Shown: positions 1 to 7,083, counted from the stretch's first letter. The stretch: DNA of 19,063 nucleotides from an uncultured Catenibacterium sp. (GCF_900540665.1 NZ_UQGV01000040.1:1-19063); one strand, 5' to 3'. Numbers and translations are program-made. Notes: generated by a model from the sequence alone, not told the origin.

Positions 1-69
1 AATGATGATATTGCGCACCATCTCTCCCTTGAGTGCCTTCATCTGCTGTTTTCTTGGGTCTTCTATCAT
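1..69 (-). CDS. N-terminal fragment of an unrecognised protein, cut by the window edge
   Basis: Only the first 23 codons are in the window. They read MIEDPRKQQMKALKGEMV and then RNIII before the edge. The start is supported by a strong GGAGG ribosome binding site 8 nt upstream of the ATG and by a good sigma-A-type promoter about 80 nt upstream. The visible part is a charged, Lys/Arg-rich amphipathic segment running into a hydrophobic run (NIII), which could be the cytoplasmic lead-in to a membrane helix, but too little is visible to say. The gene is divergent from rpmB. In Bacillus the divergent neighbour of rpmB is the Asp23-family gene yloU, but this N-terminus does not resemble it. Family unknown. 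Confidence 0.6.
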   Translation of the reverse strand, partial: MIEDPRKQQMKALKGEMVRNIII

Positions 70-147
70 GGGTGATTCCTCCATTTTTTATTCTTTTTTC
101 ATAATAGTAATTATATATCATATACACAAACATTACAAACTATTAGG

Positions 148-175
148 ATTATAGCAAACAATAAAGATTTTTCAA
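148..175 (-). promoter_or_regulatory. Sigma-A-type promoter for the left-edge gene
   Basis: On the minus strand, TTGAAA (170-175) is followed 16 nt later by a perfect TATAAT (148-153). Transcription would start near 141 and leave a leader of about 70 nt before the ATG at 69. It lies back to back with the rpmB promoter in the 224-nt divergent intergenic region (70-293). Confidence 0.6.
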
Positions 176-237
176 TCCTTATTTGATGCATAAATACACC
201 TTTTTTTACATTTTGGACAGTTTAATAAAAAAAATGA

Positions 238-266
238 TTGATTTTTGATGAGGTAGATGGTAAGAT
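238..266 (+). promoter_or_regulatory. Candidate rpmB promoter
   Basis: TTGATT (238-243) and TAAGAT (261-266) are separated by an ideal 17 nt. Each hexamer matches the sigma-A consensus at 4 of 6 positions. Transcription would start near 273, giving a leader of about 33 nt before the rpmB start at 306. No structured leader is visible. Confidence 0.5.
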
Positions 267-305
267 ACACGAGTATGTGAAACAAGTAAAAGGATGGTGA
301 ATTCA

Positions 306-491
306 ATGTCTAGAAAATGTCAGCTTAGCGGTAAAGGACCTATGTCTGGTAACAACCGTTCTCATGCATTAAACGCTACAAGAAGAAAGTGGAATGTTAA
401 CTTACAGAAAGCTACTGTCATCATCGATGGTAAGCCTACAAAGGTAAGAGTTTCTGCAAGACAGTTAAGAACTTTAAGAAAGAGCGCTTAA
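306..491 (+). CDS. rpmB: 50S ribosomal protein L28
   Basis: Small basic large-subunit ribosomal protein of 61 residues; the bacterial family is usually 62-78. The N-terminal SRKCQLSGK and the GNNRSHALNATRR segment (residues 15-27) are the diagnostic L28 core, followed by NLQKA and the C-terminal VSARQLRTL helix. An in-frame ATG exists at 294, but it sits inside the ribosome binding site (AAGGATGGTGA, 290-300), so the ATG at 306 is chosen, 5-6 nt after the GGTGA part. L28 has one cysteine here and lacks the paired CxxC zinc motifs found in some L28 paralogues. It is monocistronic, the only + strand gene in the window, with its own candidate promoter and a clear terminator, and converges on the HAD gene. 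Confidence 0.97.
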   Translation: MSRKCQLSGKGPMSGNNRSHALNATRRKWNVNLQKATVIIDGKPTKVRVSARQLRTLRKSA

Positions 492-504
492 TCGATATAA
501 TAAT

Positions 505-532
505 AGAGGCTGGAAACAGCCTCTTTTATTTT
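505..532 (+). terminator. Intrinsic terminator of rpmB, possibly bidirectional
   Basis: Perfect 8-bp stem AGAGGCTG/CAGCCTCT (505-512, 517-524) closed by a GAAA tetraloop, followed by TTTTATTTT on the + strand. It starts 13 nt after the rpmB stop. On the minus strand the same stem follows the stop codon of the convergent HAD gene, but with only a broken U-rich tail (ATTATTATAT), so termination in that direction is probably weaker. Confidence 0.9.
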
Positions 533-1203
533 ACTATGTCTAACACTTCTATAAGTTTGTCTATTTCATATGTGACAGCTTGAGAAGTGTTTTTTTGATG
601 TTCTGTATTAAAGTAGCATGTATCTATGCCAGCATTCTCTCCACCTTTGATATCACTTGTAAGTGAATCTCCAATAATAATTGTTGTATCAGGATCATAG
701 TGGGTCTTGTCTTCAATATAATTAAAGTATGTAATATCTGGTTTTTCATATCCTACATCTTCTGATATAAAGATATCATCAAATAAGTCATAGAGCCCTG
801 TACCCTTTAATTTGCCTAACTGAGCGACTTTTGAGCCATTTGATGCTGCATACTGCTTGCAGTGTGGTTTAAGCGCCAAAATGACTTCTAAGGCGTTCTC
901 ATTCAAACAATAATAAGTACCTAATGCTTCCTGATAATCTTTATTAAACTGAACACCATCAATAGAAACATTAAGTAATGTAAAAAAGTCTACAAAACGT
1001 TTCACCATGAGTTCATTTCTTCTTGAATGATCCTTTTCAATCATCTTCCAACATTCTTTATTAATCTTTTTGTATTCTTCAAATTGTGCTTCTGTCATAG
1101 ACACACCATGCTTCTCTAGACATTTTTCCATGCTGATTCTTTCAGACATTTCAAAATTAAGAAGTGTGCCATCTATATCCCATAATATAGTTTTATATTT
1201 CAT
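526..1203 (-). CDS. HAD-superfamily hydrolase, YjjG/YfnB-type nucleotidase
   Basis: A 225-residue cytosolic phosphatase of the haloacid dehalogenase superfamily. The four signature motifs are visible: DIDGT (residues 9-13, nucleophile Asp9 and acid/base Asp11), a Ser in AASNGS (motif II, near 121), Lys154 in GYEKPD (motif III) and GDSLTSD (178-184, Mg-binding acidic pair). The region between motifs I and II is helical, as expected for a C1 cap. Length, the DGTLLNFE opening and the GYEKPD motif best fit the YjjG/YfnB group, whose Escherichia coli member dephosphorylates non-canonical pyrimidine nucleotides; the actual substrate here is inference. A textbook AAGGAGG lies 6-7 nt before the ATG. 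The gene stands alone downstream of dnaJ and appears to have its own promoter, which overlaps the dnaJ terminator. Confidence 0.85.
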   Translation of the reverse strand: MKYKTILWDIDGTLLNFEMSERISMEKCLEKHGVSMTEAQFEEYKKINKECWKMIEKDHSRRNELMVKRFVDFFTLLNVSIDGVQFNKDYQEALGTYYCLNENALEVILALKPHCKQYAASNGSKVAQLGKLKGTGLYDLFDDIFISEDVGYEKPDITYFNYIEDKTHYDPDTTIIIGDSLTSDIKGGENAGIDTCYFNTEHQKNTSQAVTYEIDKLIEVLDIVK

Positions 1204-1220
1204 AATAACCTCCTTATTCC

Positions 1221-1248
1221 ATTATACAAAAAAGATAGGAATACTCAA
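1221..1248 (-). promoter_or_regulatory. HAD gene promoter overlapping the dnaJ terminator
   Basis: On the minus strand a perfect TATAAT (1221-1226) lies 16 nt downstream of TTGAGT (1243-1248), whose TTGAG is exactly the loop of the dnaJ terminator hairpin. Transcription would start near 1214, just ahead of the AAGGAGG site of the HAD gene, giving a very short leader. Confidence 0.55.
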
Positions 1249-1258
1249 TATCCCTATC
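1228..1258 (-). terminator. Intrinsic terminator of the hrcA-grpE-dnaK-dnaJ operon
   Basis: A 10-bp stem (1249-1258 with 1234-1243, one G-U pair) with a 5-nt loop is followed on the minus strand by six T (1228-1233). The stem begins inside the last codons of dnaJ, so the stop codon (1254-1256) is within the hairpin. Confidence 0.85.
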
Positions 1259-2378
1259 TCTTGAATGATTTCTTAAATTGATCAAAAATAGATTCTTTTT
1301 CATCTAATTCTTTAAGTTTTGTATAAAGGTCTTTTTCTTTCTTGCTGAGCTTCTTAGGAATAGAAACATTGACCTGAACATACTGATCACCATAAATATC
1401 ACCACGCATGTTCTTAACACCTTTACCCTTAAGTCTCATGACTGTACCTGTCTGTGTTCCTGCAGGAATCTTCATAGTGACATCACCATAAACAGTAGGT
1501 ACTTCTACTTCACAACCTAAAGTAGCGTCTACTGCAGAAACTGGAACTGATATAGAAATATCATTACCATTTCGTACAAAGAATTTATGTGGACGTACAT
1601 AGATTTCTACATATAGATCACCATTAGGTCCACCATTCACACCACGCTGTCCTTTACCAGCTACACGTAACTGCTGATGAGAATTAATACCAGCCGGGAT
1701 AGTTAATTCTACAGTAACATTCTTATTAATATATCCTGAACCATGACAATGTGGACACTTATCTTTTACTACCTTACCTGTACCATGACAGTCTGGGCAG
1801 ACTGATTCATTAATAATAGTACCAAATGGTGAACGCTGCTGTACTCTAATACGACCTGTACCACCACATCTAGAACATGTATGCACATCATTAGGATTCT
1901 TCGCACCTGTACCATGGCAACGAGAACACTGTTCATCATAGTTGATCTTAAGTTCAGTCTTTTTCCCCTTGATAGCATCCATGAAATCAATTTCTATCTG
2001 AACATAACGGTCTTCACCTTTTTGTGGTCCTGTAGGTCTTCTAGAACGTGACTGTCCTCCGCCAAAGAATGAACCAAAGATATCACCAAAGTCCATATCT
2101 TCAAATCCGCCAAATCCCTGGCCACCAAATCCTCCAGCACCTGCACCACCCTGTTCAAATGCTGCATGTCCATAACGGTCATAAGCGGCCTTCTTATTCT
2201 CATCAGAAAGAATTTCATAGGCTTCATTGACTTCCTTAAACTTTTCTGCTGCATCAGGCGCCTTATTCACATCAGGGTGATATTTCTTTGCCATCTTACG
2301 ATAGGCACGTTTTATTTCATCTTTTGAAGCATCCTTGGATACCCCAAGGACTTCATAGTAATCTCTCTTATCTGCCAT
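1254..2378 (-). CDS. dnaJ: Chaperone protein DnaJ (Hsp40)
   Basis: Full-length type I Hsp40 co-chaperone of 374 residues that delivers unfolded clients to DnaK and stimulates its ATPase. The domains run in standard order: J-domain (about 4-70) with the essential HPD at 34-36; a Gly/Phe-rich linker (about 76-109, GAGGFGGQGFGGF); and a zinc-binding domain with four CxxCxGxG repeats starting at Cys151, Cys168, Cys194 and Cys208. The C-terminal substrate-binding beta domains and dimerisation end follow. It is the last gene of the hrcA-grpE-dnaK-dnaJ operon. An AGGTG ribosome binding site precedes the ATG, and an inverted repeat lies between dnaK and dnaJ. Its stop codon is embedded in the operon terminator. 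No key residue is missing. Confidence 0.98.
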   Translation of the reverse strand: MADKRDYYEVLGVSKDASKDEIKRAYRKMAKKYHPDVNKAPDAAEKFKEVNEAYEILSDENKKAAYDRYGHAAFEQGGAGAGGFGGQGFGGFEDMDFGDIFGSFFGGGQSRSRRPTGPQKGEDRYVQIEIDFMDAIKGKKTELKINYDEQCSRCHGTGAKNPNDVHTCSRCGGTGRIRVQQRSPFGTIINESVCPDCHGTGKVVKDKCPHCHGSGYINKNVTVELTIPAGINSHQQLRVAGKGQRGVNGGPNGDLYVEIYVRPHKFFVRNGNDISISVPVSAVDATLGCEVEVPTVYGDVTMKIPAGTQTGTVMRLKGKGVKNMRGDIYGDQYVQVNVSIPKKLSKKEKDLYTKLKELDEKESIFDQFKKSFKR

Positions 2379-2399
2379 AAATTACACCTCATTTAATAT

Positions 2400-2424
2400 A
2401 AGCCAAGGGGAATTCCCTTGGCTT
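2400..2424 (-). promoter_or_regulatory. Strong dnaK-dnaJ intercistronic hairpin
   Basis: A perfect 10-bp inverted repeat (AAGCCAAGGG at 2400-2409 with CCCTTGGCTT at 2415-2424, loop GAATT) fills most of the 51-nt gap between dnaK and dnaJ. On the minus (coding) strand it is followed by TATATTAAA and then the dnaJ ribosome binding site, so the U-tract is weak. It could be a partial attenuator or an mRNA-stability or processing element that lowers dnaJ relative to dnaK. Read on the + strand it has the better T-rich tail (CTTTCTTGTT). Confidence 0.6.
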
Positions 2425-2429
2425 TCTTG

Positions 2430-4244
2430 TTAGTTCTTTTCAGTAAAGTCTGCATCAACGAAATCATCGTTATTGTTGTTAGATGAAGTGTCTGCACCTG
2501 CTGTGTTACCAGCATTCTGCTGCTGATACTGAGCAGCAGCCATCTGCTGAGCAATCTGTTCAAGTTCGCTCATCTTAGATTCAAGAGTAGCCATATCATT
2601 ATTATCTAATGCAGTCTTAAGTTCATCTCTTAAAGCTGTAGCCTGGTTCTTCTGATCTTCTGGAAGGTTAGCACCCTGTTCAGCTAAAGCTTTATCAATC
2701 TGGTTGATCATAGCTTCTGCTTTGTTCTTAGTTTCGATGTCTTTACGTTTCTTTTCATCGTCTGCTTTGTTGCTTTCTGCTTCCTTAACCATTCTATCAA
2801 TTTCTTCTTCACTTAAACCTGTAGAGTTCTGGATAGTGATAGACTGTTCTTTATTTGTCTTCATATCTTTTGCTTTAACGTTTACGATACCGTTAACGTC
2901 GATATCAAATGATACTTCGATCTGAGGAACGCCTCTTGGAGCTGGTTCAATACCATCAAGTTTGAATAAGCCTAACTGCTTATTGTCTTTAGCCATAGCA
3001 CGTTCACCCTGTAATACGTTGATATCTACAGCTGGCTGGTTATCAGCAGCAGTTGAGAAGATCTGTGATTTAGTAGTTGGGATAGTTGTGTTACGTGGGA
3101 TTAATACTGTCATAACACCACCCATTGTTTCGATACCAAGTGATAATGGTGTAACGTCAAGTAATACGATATCTTTAACATCACCAGTGATAACACCACC
3201 CTGGATTGCAGCACCCATAGATACTACTTCATCAGGGTTAACTGACTTATTAGGTTCTTTTCCTAATAATTTCTTAACTGATTCCTGTACTGCGATGATA
3301 CGAGTAGAACCACCAACTAATAAGATCTGATCGATTTCTGACGGAGTAACTTCAGCATCAGATAATGCCTGTCTTACTGGAACTTCTGTTTCAGCAACTA
3401 AATCAGATGTCAATTCATCAAATTTAGCTCTTGTAAGAGTCATATCTAAATGAAGTGGTCCATTAGCACCTGCTGTGATATATGGTAATGAGATCTGAGT
3501 CTGCATCATACCAGATAAGTCTTTCTTAGCCTTTTCTGCAGCATCTTTAACTCTCTGCATAGCCATCTTATCAGCGCTTAAATCAACACCGTTTTCTTTC
3601 TTAAACTCAGCAACCATGTAGTCCATAACTTTCTTATCGAAGTCATCACCACCTAAGTGGTTGTTACCTGCAGTTGCTAATACATCGAAAGTACCATCAG
3701 CTAAGTCAAGGATAGATACATCGAATGTTCCTCCACCTAAGTCATATACTAATACTTTCTGTTCCTGATCTGCTTTATCTACACCATAAGCAAGAGCTGC
3801 TGCTGTAGGTTCGTTGATAATACGTTCAACTTCAAGACCAGCAATCTTACCAGCATCCTTAGTAGCCTGACGCTGTGAGTCATTGAAGTAAGCTGGAACT
3901 GTGATAACTGCACGAGTCACAGGTTCACCTAAATAACTTTCAGCAGTAGCCTTTAAGTTCTGAAGAATCATTGCTGAAATTTCTTCTGGTGTATAATCAC
4001 GACCATTTACATGTTCTTTATAGCTTGTACCCATATGTCTCTTGATAGATGCTACAGTATCAGGATTTGTAACTGCCTGACGCTTTGCAGCTTCACCAAC
4101 AATGATTTCACCATTTTTGAATGCAACAACTGATGGAGTTGTTCTCATTCCTTCTGGATTCGCAATAACTTTTGCTTCACCATTTTCCATAACACTGACA
4201 CATGAATTTGTTGTACCTAAATCAATACCAATAACTTTACTCAT
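2430..4244 (-). CDS. dnaK: Molecular chaperone DnaK (Hsp70)
   Basis: Full-length Hsp70 ATPase of 604 residues that binds exposed hydrophobic peptides in the cytosol and cycles with DnaJ and GrpE. The nucleotide-binding domain shows GIDLGTTNS (6-14), the phosphate-2 loop DLGGGTFD (168-175) and the LLVGGSTRI segment (308-316). The conserved interdomain linker VLLDVTPLSLG lies at about 360-370, followed by the beta-sandwich substrate domain and the helical lid. The C-terminus is a Gln/Asn-rich stretch ending in an acidic NDDFVDADF tail. The length and compact N-terminal domain match the Gram-positive type, which lacks the insertion of about 24 residues seen in Proteobacteria. A strong AGGAGGAG site precedes the ATG. 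It lies 17 nt downstream of grpE in the CIRCE-controlled operon. Confidence 0.99.
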   Translation of the reverse strand: MSKVIGIDLGTTNSCVSVMENGEAKVIANPEGMRTTPSVVAFKNGEIIVGEAAKRQAVTNPDTVASIKRHMGTSYKEHVNGRDYTPEEISAMILQNLKATAESYLGEPVTRAVITVPAYFNDSQRQATKDAGKIAGLEVERIINEPTAAALAYGVDKADQEQKVLVYDLGGGTFDVSILDLADGTFDVLATAGNNHLGGDDFDKKVMDYMVAEFKKENGVDLSADKMAMQRVKDAAEKAKKDLSGMMQTQISLPYITAGANGPLHLDMTLTRAKFDELTSDLVAETEVPVRQALSDAEVTPSEIDQILLVGGSTRIIAVQESVKKLLGKEPNKSVNPDEVVSMGAAIQGGVITGDVKDIVLLDVTPLSLGIETMGGVMTVLIPRNTTIPTTKSQIFSTAADNQPAVDINVLQGERAMAKDNKQLGLFKLDGIEPAPRGVPQIEVSFDIDVNGIVNVKAKDMKTNKEQSITIQNSTGLSEEEIDRMVKEAESNKADDEKKRKDIETKNKAEAMINQIDKALAEQGANLPEDQKNQATALRDELKTALDNNDMATLESKMSELEQIAQQMAAAQYQQQNAGNTAGADTSSNNNNDDFVDADFTEKN

Positions 4245-4261
4245 AATAAGTTCTCCTCCTA

Positions 4262-4825
4262 TTAATCCTTATTCACTTTCACTAAAGTTGCTCTAATAAC
4301 TCTGTCTTTTAACATATAACCTTTTTGTAATTCTTCAGTCACAATATTTGGACCAAAGTCAGGATTATCATCCTGCATAACTGCCTGGTGGATATTTGGA
4401 TCAAATTCCTTACCCTGTGCTTCAATCACAGTTACACCATTCTTACCTAAAATATTCATCAACTGGTTCAAGATCATCTGGTTACCCTTAAGAATATTCT
4501 TACCTTCTTCGCTTTCAGGTTCTACTGTTAATGATCTTTCATAGTTATCAATAACTGGTAGTAACTCTTCAATAAAAGACTGCATTGCATACTTTAACTG
4601 ATTTGCATGTTCTGTTTTTAGTCTTTTCTTTAAGTTCTCCATATCAGCAAATACTTTATAATAATCTGTCTTCCACTGGTTGATTTGAGATTCTAAATCT
4701 TTAATTTTTTCATCTTTAGGATCTACTTTTTCTTCAGTTGTTTCTTCTTTTACTTCTTCAGCTGTTTCTTCAACTGTTTCTTCAGCAGTTTCTTCAGCTT
4801 CTTCTTTCTTCATTTCTTCTGCCAT
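4262..4825 (-). CDS. grpE: Nucleotide exchange factor GrpE
   Basis: DnaK nucleotide-exchange factor that releases ADP and acts as a homodimer. It has 187 residues from the chosen start MAEEMKKEE, which has a GAGGTG site 5-6 nt upstream. An in-frame ATG at 4849 overlaps the end of hrcA and would add eight residues, but has a poorer ribosome binding site. Residues 2-37 are an extremely acidic Glu/Thr/Ala/Val low-complexity tract with repeated EETxEE units. This is followed by the long dimeric coiled coil (about 38-90) and the C-terminal beta domain with the family motifs NGVT, FDPNIHQAV and GYMLKDRVIR. It overlaps no gene with this start: hrcA stops at 4839, 13 nt upstream. Confidence 0.97.
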   Translation of the reverse strand: MAEEMKKEEAEETAEETVEETAEEVKEETTEEKVDPKDEKIKDLESQINQWKTDYYKVFADMENLKKRLKTEHANQLKYAMQSFIEELLPVIDNYERSLTVEPESEEGKNILKGNQMILNQLMNILGKNGVTVIEAQGKEFDPNIHQAVMQDDNPDFGPNIVTEELQKGYMLKDRVIRATLVKVNKD

Positions 4826-4838
4826 GGTCTCACCTCTT

Positions 4839-5861
4839 CTACTCATCATTTTCCTTGATGATTCTTTCTATATTTTCAGTAATATATTCTACAAGCGATA
4901 CAACTTTCTTGTAAGGCATACGCGTTGGACCGATTACAGAAATCGTTCCTTTATTAGCTCCTCCTGTATCAAAAGAAGATGAAATAACAGATACATCATC
5001 AAGTCCAGATACATTTGAATCATCACCAATTAATACCTTAATGCCATCGTCATCTGTTGGTGTTAAGAAATTCCAGTTAGATGAATTTTCAAATGCACTT
5101 ACTAGTTTTCTTAACTTGTTGACATCGTTGTATTCTGGCTGATAAAGCAAATGATCTTTACCAGAGAAATATACATTGTTTCTTGCAAATTTCATAAACG
5201 CTTCTAAGAAAGCATTAAATAAGATTTCATGTTCCTTGATTCTCGTATTGAGGATTGGCTTGACATCGTTTTCTAATCTATCTGCAACCTGATTAATTGG
5301 CGTTCCTACTAATGTGTCGTTCATTACCGCCACACAAGATTGTAAATCATCCAAACTCAATGTCTCAGATAAAGTGAAAACTCGATTTTCTACATGTCCC
5401 TTATCCGTCACTATGATGGCTGTCACATTTCGCGTCCCGATTGGAACAAGTGTAATGTTCTGCAGACATTCATAACTTGAATTAGGTCCTAGAGCAACCG
5501 CCGTCAGATCAGTCAACTGGCTTAACATTTCGCAGCTCTCTTTAATCAAACTATTCAATGATTGATGTGTATCACTAAAGATTGTTGCAACCTGATTCTT
5601 CACCTGCTCATCAACATTTGGCTGAAGCAAAGTATTTACATAATAGTAGTAGCCCTTCTTAGAAGGAACACGACCAGAAGATGTATGTGTCTTTACTAGA
5701 AAGCCAAGTTCTTCAAGCTTGCTCATTTCATTTCGGATAGTGGCGCTTGAATAAGGTAATTCATATTTTGTCATCAATAGCTTTGATCCAACAGGTTCTG
5801 CTGTTTCAATAAACTCTTCGACAATATATTTAAATATTAGCATTTGTCTTGCCGATAGCAT
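4839..5861 (-). CDS. hrcA: Heat-inducible transcription repressor HrcA
   Basis: Repressor that binds CIRCE inverted repeats and controls the class I heat-shock genes; its activity depends on GroEL in studied Firmicutes. It has 340 residues from MLSARQMLIF, the usual family start, with AAGGAGGTG 7 nt upstream; reading further upstream would add 18 atypical residues. The N-terminal winged helix spans about 1-75: helix-turn-helix near SSATIRNEMSKLEELG (38-53), wing with TSSGRVPS (60-67). GAF-like and inserted dimerisation domains follow, and the C-terminus has the family's IGPTRMPYKKVVSLVEYI. It is the first gene of its own operon, with two CIRCE-like operators directly upstream, so it is almost certainly autoregulated. 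The groESL operon is not in the window. Confidence 0.97.
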   Translation of the reverse strand: MLSARQMLIFKYIVEEFIETAEPVGSKLLMTKYELPYSSATIRNEMSKLEELGFLVKTHTSSGRVPSKKGYYYYVNTLLQPNVDEQVKNQVATIFSDTHQSLNSLIKESCEMLSQLTDLTAVALGPNSSYECLQNITLVPIGTRNVTAIIVTDKGHVENRVFTLSETLSLDDLQSCVAVMNDTLVGTPINQVADRLENDVKPILNTRIKEHEILFNAFLEAFMKFARNNVYFSGKDHLLYQPEYNDVNKLRKLVSAFENSSNWNFLTPTDDDGIKVLIGDDSNVSGLDDVSVISSSFDTGGANKGTISVIGPTRMPYKKVVSLVEYITENIERIIKENDE

Positions 5862-5875
5862 TCTCAAGCACCTCC

Positions 5876-5902
5876 TTAGCACTCTTTTTCCTCTTGTGCT
5901 AG
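5876..5902 (-). promoter_or_regulatory. CIRCE operator, promoter-proximal copy
   Basis: One half-site is a perfect TTAGCACTC (5876-5884, + strand reading), followed by exactly 9 nt and TTGTGCTAG (5894-5902), which matches GAGTGCTAA at 6 of 9 positions. Together 15 of 18 consensus positions match. The perfect half overlaps the hrcA Shine-Dalgarno sequence (CCTCCTT, 5871-5877), and the other half covers the predicted transcription start, so HrcA bound here should block initiation. Confidence 0.88.
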
Positions 5903-5906
5903 ATTC

Positions 5907-5934
5907 ATTATACATTCTTTTTTAGCAGTGTCAA
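5907..5934 (-). promoter_or_regulatory. Sigma-A promoter of the hrcA-grpE-dnaK-dnaJ operon
   Basis: Perfect TTGACA (5929-5934) and perfect TATAAT (5907-5912) on the minus strand with a 16-nt spacer. The predicted start is near 5900, inside the proximal CIRCE, and the -35 box lies in the spacer region of the distal CIRCE-like repeat. Confidence 0.85.
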
Positions 5935-5948
5935 GTCTTTAGTGCTAG
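5922..5948 (-). promoter_or_regulatory. Second CIRCE-like operator over the -35 box
   Basis: TTAGCAGTG (5922-5930), exactly 9 nt, then TAGTGCTAG (5940-5948). Each half matches the CIRCE consensus (TTAGCACTC/GAGTGCTAA) at 7 of 9 positions, and the 9-9-9 geometry is exact. The outer TTAGCA and TGCTAG arms are the best conserved. It straddles the -35 hexamer (5929-5934). Likely a second, weaker HrcA site; binding is not proven by sequence alone. Confidence 0.65.
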
Positions 5949-5956
5949 TTTGTATT

Positions 5957-5987
5957 AAAAAAACGGTATCTATTTCTAGAAACCGTT
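5957..5987 (-). terminator. Intrinsic terminator of holA-hemW
   Basis: An 11-bp stem with one internal A-A mismatch (5977-5987 with 5962-5972) and a 4-nt loop is followed on the minus strand by seven T (5957-5963). It begins 3 nt after the hemW stop codon and isolates the heat-shock operon from upstream read-through. Confidence 0.88.
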
Positions 5988-5990
5988 GTA

Positions 5991-7082
5991 CTACTCTGGC
6001 AGGAAATCAAGAAGAATGGAATTAAGAAGATCAAGCGTATGATTTGTTTTTAAATGATTATTTTCAATAACCAGATTGTGGTTATCTAGATTCTTAGTAA
6101 GAGCCACTTTATAGACATCTTCTATAATACGATGATATCTTCTTTTAAATTCATCAAGGTCCAATCCTTCTTCAAGGCGTAAAGACATCATGAGGTGATT
6201 AAACATTGTATCTTCGATTGTTTCTTTTTCTATATATATAGTATTCTTCCCATGCAAGTAATCAGTAAGACTACGCGAGTGAGAAATAAGTTCATCATCT
6301 ATTTTACCTGTAGCACCAATACCGACACCATAATAGTTCTCATAATGCCAATAGACTTTATTATGATAAGATTCATGATCCCCTAATGCATAATTAGAAA
6401 CCTCATAACGATGAAATCCTGCATGAGAGAGTGTCTCTACAATATAATCACTCCAGATTCCTTCAGTTTCTTCATCAAGTGGTTCATAGTTGTCATATAG
6501 TCTTGTATGTTCTTCTAGTATAAGAGAATAGTAGGATAAATGATTGATAGGAAGTGATAAGGCAATCTGTAAGTCTTCCTTCACATCTTCTAGTGTCTGT
6601 CCTGGTAATCCATACATCAAATCAATAGAGATATGCTTAAAGCCAATAGTCTTCGCATTTCTTACTACTTCTTTCGCAATAGAAGATGTATGATAACGTT
6701 CAATTCTTTTTAATAACGTATTATTAAATGTCTGTACACCAACACTTAAGCGATTAACTCCATGTTGATGCATCATTTCTAGTTTATCTCGCGTTGCTGA
6801 TTCAGGATTGACTTCTATAGTATATTCTAGAGTTCCATCACCTATAAAAGGATCAATCATATTCAATAACATCTTTAATTGATTTAAGGAAAGTGCACTT
6901 GGTGTGCCTCCTCCTATATAAATGGTTTCCATTGAATGATGAGGAAGTGTATCAAGTTCTTCCTTTAAACGTTCTAGATACTGTAACACAAACTCTTCAC
7001 GATAATAAACCTTAGCAAAATCGCAATAAGAACAGATATGATCACAAAAAGGAATATGAATATAAAGTGCTTTTGTTTCCAT
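5991..7082 (-). CDS. hemW: HemW-type radical SAM heme chaperone
   Basis: A 363-residue radical SAM protein. The 4Fe-4S/SAM motif is C13-x3-C17-x2-C20 in IPFCDHICSYCDF, followed by IGGGTPSAL (SAM-binding GGE-like region) and EVNPESAT. The C-terminal HemN-like domain carries the family's VSNYALGDHESYHNKVYW segment. It lacks the extra cysteine after the cluster motif (Asp instead) and the long N-terminal extension that mark true coproporphyrinogen dehydrogenase HemN, so it is best called HemW, which binds heme and passes it to target proteins. Older annotations call it an oxygen-independent coproporphyrinogen III oxidase. The start is 1 nt after the holA stop, with GAGGAT inside the end of holA, which suggests translational coupling. 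HemW next to hrcA is a conserved Firmicutes arrangement. Confidence 0.92.
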   Translation of the reverse strand: METKALYIHIPFCDHICSYCDFAKVYYREEFVLQYLERLKEELDTLPHHSMETIYIGGGTPSALSLNQLKMLLNMIDPFIGDGTLEYTIEVNPESATRDKLEMMHQHGVNRLSVGVQTFNNTLLKRIERYHTSSIAKEVVRNAKTIGFKHISIDLMYGLPGQTLEDVKEDLQIALSLPINHLSYYSLILEEHTRLYDNYEPLDEETEGIWSDYIVETLSHAGFHRYEVSNYALGDHESYHNKVYWHYENYYGVGIGATGKIDDELISHSRSLTDYLHGKNTIYIEKETIEDTMFNHLMMSLRLEEGLDLDEFKRRYHRIIEDVYKVALTKNLDNHNLVIENNHLKTNHTLDLLNSILLDFLPE

Positions 7083-7083
7083 C

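Noticed and set aside
2962..3330. 122-codon + strand open frame
   Set aside because: Entirely antisense to dnaK, low-complexity translation, no ribosome binding site; a shadow of dnaK codon usage.
5991..7082. Annotation as coproporphyrinogen dehydrogenase HemN
   Set aside because: The fourth motif cysteine and the N-terminal extension of true HemN are missing, so HemW is the better call.
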